Positions 58,576-64,000 of a stretch of DNA of 64,000 nt are shown here, one piece after another. Within the stretch, counting starts at the first letter, position 1. Each line of letters opens with the position of its first letter. The notes under the pieces are model-generated. The model had not been told where the DNA came from and made no database searches. It worked only from the letters and a program-made list of their open reading frames with translations. Source of the stretch: Hymenopus coronatus (lineage: Eukaryota > Arthropoda > Insecta > Mantodea > Hymenopodidae); NCBI GenBank assembly GCA_030762935.1, contig CM060890.1, forward strand, positions 64,110,765-64,174,764, written 5' to 3'. The position numbers and the translations under genes are program-made.

Positions 58576-59971
58576 GTACGAGACTTTGAAACTTCACCTA
58601 TCTGTTTTAATTTAATTTCTTGCACAGGAATTCTATCAAACTAATGCAGCGTATAACGATATTGACAATGCAGGGTGGACAGCTCAAATTCCTTAATTTC
58701 AATTGTATGTTACGGGCAAATGGCTGAAGATAGAAACTTAGAACTTTTACGTAAAACTCATCAAGTTTTGATATGCAAATCTCCACATCTCTATGAGAGC
58801 TTTGGTAGTCACTGCAACGATGTCGAAGCGATGAACAATTTCTTGCCAAGTACATGGAGCATCTCTTCTGAAATGCTCTTAATAACCTCTATGAAAAGCT
58901 CCCGAAGATCACGCAGGTCTCTGGCAGGAATGATGTAAACTTCATTTTTCACGTAGCCGCAGAGAAAGAAATCGAACGGTGTTAATTCGGGAGATCTCGA
59001 GAACCACTCCTCGTTCGTCCGCTACCAATCCAATGACCAGGGAGAATGTTGTCCAAAGTCATACAAACTTTATTGAACCACATATCTTACTGGAAAAGAG
59101 TGTTAGGCTGTAGATGTTCAACTTGTGAAAAGAACTGCTCCTGCATGTCAAGATATGTGGTATCATGGACAGTTTTCTCGCGAAGAATTGCGATTCTGTG
59201 ACAAACCGCAGCAAACAATGCACAAAAGTGCTCTTGTGTAACGTGAGGATTCTGCGATCCCCAGATTCGCACTGGAAAGCGGGTTCGTCCGAGAAGAAAC
59301 TCTTGAAAAAAGCAGCGTCAGCGCCGAGACGATCTAGCATTGGGGCTTGTCACTCGGCTTCAGATGCTGCATTAACTACATTGGTTTGCGCACAGTTAGA
59401 AATATTTGTGGACAATTCGTTGCAATATTGATTTCAGTATTTGAAGCTGCCGCGTAGCTCTTCCTAATGACTTCCGTGATCTTCACTCAAATGCGGCTTG
59501 AACAGCATGCTAATTTAACATATTTCCATTAGTAAAAAATGTACCGTACTACTCCTTTGTGCTTTTAGCAGTTGGAGCATAATGGTTAAAGACTCAGTAA
59601 CGCTCCCTTTGAGCTCAGACAATTGAGTTATTAAACTCTGCATACTCAGAATAGTTTGCGCTTTGATATACGGTGTCTCAATTTTGATAAACGACAAAAT
59701 ACAAGAATAAAAGTGTCTCTGTTCCATCTACCGACAGGATTCAAAATTTGTCGAGTTTTCCTTTCATATAAACGTTATAAGTTGCTATCTTCAACCGTTA
59801 ACCCGTCACATACAATTGGAATTAAGGACATTCACCGTGCCGTGTCAATATAGTTATGCGCTGCATTAATTTGATAGAATTCCTACACAAGAAAATAAAT
59901 TAAAATAGATAGGTGAAGGTTCAAAGTCTTGTACTCAATTGAAATGAGGGACATTCGAGCGGTCCACCTTG
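58576..59971 (-). mobile_element. Decayed DDE transposon (type annotated with DUF4817 in arthropods) with long inverted repeats
   Basis: Inverted arms of about 125 bp lie at 58576-58705 and 59813-59934. The left starts gtacgagactttgaaacttc, the right, on the other strand, gtacaagactttgaaccttc, and both include ggaattctatcaaa.taatg. The right side extends a further 37 bp to an outer terminus, caaggtggaccgctcgaatg (59971 inward), which resembles the inner motif cagggtggacagctcaaatt (58671-58690). Between the arms lies a broken minus-strand transposase. Duplication of the target site could not be confirmed. Confidence 0.8.
58664..59345 (-). pseudogene. Transposase pseudogene of the DDE/DUF4817-associated type
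   Basis: Minus-strand blocks in family order are AAFFKSFFSDEPAF (FSDE, first catalytic Asp, about 59280-59320), RIWGSQNPHVTQEH and then YLDMQEQFF (about 59135). LFQ-stop-D follows, where the family has LFQQDGAPPH, so CAA has become TAA and the GAPPH part is gone. Next come LDNILPGHWIGS, then NLTPFDFFLCGYVKNEVY (matching SPDLTPLDFFLWGYVK, with the third acidic residue, about 58930-58990), ARDLRDLRELF and ISEEMLHVLGKK. The helix-turn-helix N-terminus is absent. Several frameshifts. It cannot be functional. Location inside inverted repeats supports the reading. Confidence 0.85.
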
Positions 59972-60317
59972 TATTACTGTTTTTAAAATTATACAATATA
60001 CAGCAACGTTGTATATTGTTGATTACGCTTTAATCCCAAACCTATTCATGCCAATTTAGATAAGGTATTTATTAATTTAATATATTTTACGCTTTATTGA
60101 TGTACATGAACTTGAATCGGAAATAAATGGTTATTTTTAAGTACTCCATATTTTCAGCTGGATTGGCAGCGTCTCATTAATGATATGTCTTTAATTAACA
60201 TGTTTTTAAGAATCGGTAAGATTTCGTCCATTGTATGGCAAATGTTTGAGTCTGTCTGGTAAAGTATTATATGTTTAATACACTTATTAATGGATAATAA
60301 AGTAAGACCGAATGCAT
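59972..60317. other. Unassigned AT-rich stretch
   Basis: Contains the small palindrome caacgttgtatattgttg-like near 60003. No feature otherwise. Confidence 0.5.
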
Positions 60318-60475
60318 TGGCTTAGCGATATGAGACATTCTCATTTAGTAACCGCCCGATTCGATTCCCAACGACCGTCCACAATAACTTTGGGCTCTTC
60401 GTGGTTTTCTCTGCGACGACTTTTCATCTACCACGATTTGCCTTCCCACGTCATTTCTCTCTCATTCTGTATCTT
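60318..60475 (+). mobile_element. tRNA-derived SINE (type I)
   Basis: tggcttagcgatatgagac (A-box region) and cgattcgattcccaacgacc (B box) are followed by gtggttttctctgcgacga and ccttcccacgtcatttct. Body phrases resemble those of type E (cgtggttttct) without clear homology. Single copy. Confidence 0.68.
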
Positions 60476-61132
60476 TTCATTGTAGAGGTATGCAGAAAAC
60501 GTGACGTGGGGCGGTGACGGACAAATGGCGCGATGCTTGCTTCAAGGAAAGAATATTTCCCGTGGATTCTAAAGGGCTGATTGGACCACTTTTTTATTCC
60601 CTCTCTAGGCAGCTCCAGAGTAGACCGTGCGTTTAATCCAGGCAATATTTCGTGTATCTTTGTGGCATGTAGTTTCTTAATTTCATACCTTTCACATACT
60701 GCAATAGAGGTATGAAGGTCACATTGCGGAAGTGTCTCCCTCCATTTTTTTTTACTCTATGGGCAGTTCGGAAAGTACACTTCTACGCATTTCACTTAGC
60801 AGAAAGCTTTTAAAATGCTCTAAATTATAATTGTGTGCTGAAAATAGTTAAAAGCCTACGCAATTTTTAAAATGTCATTCACGTTTGTAACTGAAAGGAA
60901 TTGACAAAATACTTTACAGTACTAACAAATATTTACGTACCTACACAATTACTAGGTATGTGTGCTGGAAACACATGGAAGATATACAGTACTTATACGC
61001 TGAATACCAAAAACAATGAAGACATAATTAGCAATACAAAATTGCGCTACGAGTCCTGAAAGCACTGAATAAATGCTTTACACACAAAAATATACACCTC
61101 AGTAGTAAACATTTCAAATATACATATTACCA

Positions 61133-61179
<47 letters not shown>

Positions 61180-62000
61180 TTTATTCTGGCGTCTGATAGA
61201 ACGCTAACACTTTTAACTAAGTGTTCTGTTTGTTGGAATAGCATTGCTGGCAAGAAGCAATATAGAGCAGATGATCATGATTTAAATTAATCAGTCAAAC
61301 TGTTTTACTTTGGTGCCGCATACAAATGTGAACACCTTTGTATGTGGTACTAAATATAGACATTGTATGTCTTGCAAAAGGAACACTTGTCACGCTTGTA
61401 TATCCAGCACTGCACTTGCAATACTCATTGTAGTGTATACCATAATACCAGAAAACATGTGGAATGAGTAAAATTAGGATTGAGTCTGCTGGCTCCAAAG
61501 AAGTGGACTTCCCGTGTCTGTTCTATGCCATTTAACATTTAAAATGGCTGGTTTTTAAAAGTTCCGAAAGTCAATGGAAAAGTACACATTCTTCCTTGTA
61601 AATTGCTTCAGGCCAGCAGTCAACAGGTTAGGAAAAATAACAAAATTACTGTTTGTCAATTTTGTTTATTAGGAGCACAAATCCTGTTCTACCATAGTTA
61701 ATTTTGCGTTGCTGAAATTGGAATTGAGATTTAGCTATGTTTTGGGAAACGCGACAACATATTGTGATGATGATGATGGTGATGCTGATGACGATGATAG
61801 TGGTAATCCGTGTTTGGCGAGAAACATGAAATCCTGACAATAATGTATGGGCAGTGTAAAATAAAGCTATGCAGTAATAATTAACCAAAGCCACCTCACG
61901 AGTCGTAACAACGACACTAAATCACGACTGCGAGGAATGTAGTGATGACAGACGAAAATGAAGCACGCATCATGGCCACCCCTAGCAGTTGCCCAAATAC
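60476..62000. other. Unassigned stretch with (CA)n
   Basis: AT-rich. Holds the (CA)n at 61139-61178 and a (GAT)n-like run (tgatgatgatgatggtgatg, 61763-61782). No gene seen. Confidence 0.55.
61139..61178. repeat. (CA)n microsatellite
   Basis: About 20 uninterrupted CA units. Not inside a family H copy. Confidence 0.97.
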
Positions 62001-62101
62001 TAACTCATTTTCACATAGAATGAAGGAAGGAAGGATGCAGAGGAGACAGAACACGAGGAGGAATGATGGGGCTAAGGCACTTATTGCGCTAAATTGTTAG
62101 G

Positions 62102-62557
62102 TTGGTGTGCGTAAACAAGGTAAGCGTGACGGGGAGGCGGGATCCCCTGGTATCAACACCGCCATTTTGCCTTCCGAGCCCTGAACCAGGTTCGTCCAAC
62201 CATCACTGCGGTTCACTCAGTCCTAGCTTATTGAAATACTGGAGCAAGCAAAACGGAGGCAGCATTCCGCGTGATTCAACACTCTTCGCCTCTTTGAGAA
62301 ATGCATTTTCTAATCGGAGGTTACAAACAGTAGTCATAAACTATCTTCGGCTACAAGAGATCCTGACCACTGCAGCTTGTTTCAACAAAGCCAGCGGCGC
62401 AGAACGTGTACCGCGGCAAGCATCCAGAGATGTTGTTCATACTGGTTCGTGTAGCACACAGAGCGCTACCTTGTTGCTAATTGTTGGCTTTATCTTTGAT
62501 CATCTATCTGCAAGGCAAAGCAAGGAATTCATTGAAATATATCTTGTACTCGGGTAA
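62102..62557 (+). other. Open frame of 151 codons in a GC-richer patch, coding status uncertain
   Basis: The longest open frame that does not overlap a recognised repeat starts at the ATG at 62102 and ends at TAA 62555-62557. The patch from about 62000 is GC-richer than its flanks. The predicted protein is rich in Ser and Arg, with no domain or signal peptide that I recognise, and the hydrophobic stretch near residues 125-135 is short. A ggtaagcg at 62119-62126 fits a splice donor, which would make the start part of an upstream exon. It could equally be a chance frame. I do not assign a function. Confidence 0.3.
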
Positions 62558-62560
62558 CAT

Positions 62561-63133
62561 TTTATAAGTGTTCTATGTTGACTTTCCTCTGAAACTTATA
62601 CAGTAGAACTTTATGCTTGTTCATCAACAACTTGAAGTAAGTGATCTCTTGATCTTTCAAAGCAGTTTTGTTCATTGTTCATCGGTTGAACCGGATGATT
62701 TGTAATCAGTGCTATTATTTTGCTGTTTTACTGCTACGGTTCAACCACCACCAAATGCTTACAACTTCACTTATTATGTTTCCTTCCCTTTGGTACCAGA
62801 ACTAATCTCAAAATATACACTTAATTAATAAGGTAAGTAGCAAGGGGGACGGAGGATGCACGAAGGAAAAATCAAATGTATGAAAATAACGATAGATAAA
62901 TTAAAAAAGAGAATTCAGAATTTACTGTAGGCAAAATTTTGCAGGAGTATTAAAATTTAAATATTTAGGAGCTATTGTAAAACCAAAATTTATATGACTG
63001 CATAAGGGAAAGAGATCAAGGTAATGCAGCATTGCGCATTTAAAACTCATTAAAAGAGGCTTATTCGCAGAAGTTCACGATTTAACATTTATAAAACACT
63101 CATAAAACCGGTATTAACTATGCTGCAGAAAAC
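62561..63133. other. Unassigned AT-rich stretch
   Basis: No feature recognised. Confidence 0.5.
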
Positions 63134-63378
63134 TGGCCATGATGGATAACGTCGAGTTAGGCCACTCGACTCTCACCATGGCGGCCCAGGTTCGCTCCCA
63201 GGCAACCGCATGTGGGATTTCTGATGGACAAAGTGGCGCAGGGACGTTTTTCTTCGGGTTCTCCGGCTTCCCCCGCCATCACATTACACCAAGGATTCAT
63301 CTTCATCCCATTAATCATCAGTGTCATCGCCTGCGTGCCTATATAGTAAAAGCGGGCGTTAAACACTATGAAAAACTG
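63134..63378 (+). mobile_element. tRNA-derived SINE (type E), copy 6
   Basis: The head is cgtcgagttaggccactcga with cccaggttcgctcccaggc as B box. The body is cttcgggttctccggcttcc and ccgccatcacattacacc, with end tagtaaaagcgggcgttaaa. Near-consensus throughout. Confidence 0.92.
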
Positions 63379-63640
63379 ACAATGACAACAGACGAAATAT
63401 TCCGTGTTTTCGAAAAATATTTCACTTTAATAGAACCATTTTAATTAACATGTGAAATGAACTGATAAACTGATGCTATTTAAGATGTTCAATTAAATTG
63501 CTGAACACAAATCTTGTGTGTGTTATTTTCCAAAAATTATGGGATGACCAATGGGTTAAATAACTTCAAAATATTCTCGCAAAGTTATAGAATTGAAACA
63601 AACATTTGCTTTCGGCCCATGATGTGTTTCTTCCTTTTGC

Positions 63641-64000
63641 TTTTTTACTTTCTCTATACGCACTATTTACATAGTGTATAGAGAAGGTATTGCACTCCAC
63701 CAAAAAATTCGATATCGAGATTTCACCGGAAATATACGTTTTAGGGTCCCCTGTATCCAAAAAAAGTATTTTCAGAAAAAGGACCGTGTGGGTATGTCCG
63801 TGTGTTCGTGTGTCAGTGTGCCTGTGTGTCCGTGAACACGATAACACAAAAACGAAAAGTCGGTAAAATACCAAACTTGGTATTTACGTTTAGCATGTTC
63901 CAGGGATGCGACACGAAGATTTTGGGAAAAATCCATCCCATCCCAAACTACCGTTAACATGGAACTTTTTTCAAAAATGTTCATTTTTTAAAAAATGGCT
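63641..64000 (-). repeat. Family H copy 24, hairpin end complete, cut by window edge
   Basis: actttctctatacgcactat pairs with tagtgtatagagaaggtatt to give a long hairpin with one mismatched region (63647-63686). A TG/TC tract lies at 63785-63830, aaaataccaaacttggtatt at 63865-63884, and the sequence runs out at aaaatggct. One of the best preserved hairpin ends. Confidence 0.95.

Noticed and set aside
1..64000. CRISPR array or prokaryotic operon
   Set aside because: No evenly spaced short direct repeats with unique spacers, no ribosome binding sites ahead of long frames, and abundant eukaryotic retroelements.
63645..64000. Canonical Helitron for family H
   Set aside because: The sequence after the hairpin is agtaaaaa, without the CTRR terminus, and no TC start at an A/T insertion site could be proven. 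Only a Helentron-like reading is kept as an inference.

Overview
The window is eukaryotic, AT-rich intergenic or intronic DNA, most likely from an arthropod. I suspect an arachnid or another repeat-rich arthropod, but cannot fix the lineage from sequence alone. The reasons are many tRNA-derived SINEs, non-LTR retrotransposon fragments, a decayed pogo/Tigger element, a decayed transposon of the DDE type usually annotated next to DUF4817 in arthropods, dense dinucleotide microsatellites, and no prokaryotic operons. I found no intact protein-coding gene, rRNA or functional tRNA. Nearly all short open frames are chance frames inside repeats.

The dominant component is one dispersed repeat family, here called family H. 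It has 24 recognisable copies or fragments, sums to about 15.6 kb (roughly a quarter of the window by my hand tally), and is about 0.8-1.0 kb when complete. One end carries a long palindromic hairpin followed by agtaaaaa. The other end begins near tctgatgtgttccattcac followed by actttctctac, which is the inverse of the tagagaaagt beside the hairpin. A (CA/TG)n tract sits at a constant internal position, and several copies are joined head-to-tail. I infer a Helentron/HINE-like (DINE-1-like) non-autonomous rolling-circle element, or something structurally convergent. In family H entries, strand + means the hairpin lies at the high-coordinate end.

Layout: 1-3.3 kb holds H copies with two SINEs. 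3.6-5.6 kb is a pogo/Tigger element with TA duplications and terminal inverted repeats, interrupted by the C-terminal end of a Jockey-like reverse transcriptase. 5.9-14.3 kb is sparse with SINEs B, C and D and decayed H copies. 14.4-17.3 kb is a three-unit head-to-tail H array with two SINEs inserted in it. 18.4-25.6 kb has SINEs and a dense run of H copies in alternating orientation. 25.6-30.7 kb is mostly featureless. 30.8-31.9 kb is a nested cluster of SINE C and SINE B. 34.7-36.3 kb is a frameshifted copy of an uncharacterised transposon-associated protein family. 37.4-38.2 kb is an H copy followed by a GC-richer patch. 40.3-42.1 kb is a minus-strand Jockey-like ORF1 with a zinc-knuckle motif and a GC-rich upstream leader. 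42.2-47.5 kb is repeat-poor. 47.5-55.2 kb alternates SINE E and H copies. 57.3-60.5 kb holds a SINE D, a minus-strand LINE RNase H fragment, the DUF4817-associated DDE transposon and two further SINEs. 62.0-62.6 kb has the best non-repeat open frame. The window ends inside another H copy.

No set of genes works together here. The biology visible is that of a transposon graveyard: nested insertions, target-site duplications, internal duplications and microsatellite growth seeded by mobile elements. All boundaries were read by eye and are approximate (about 20 bp either way).
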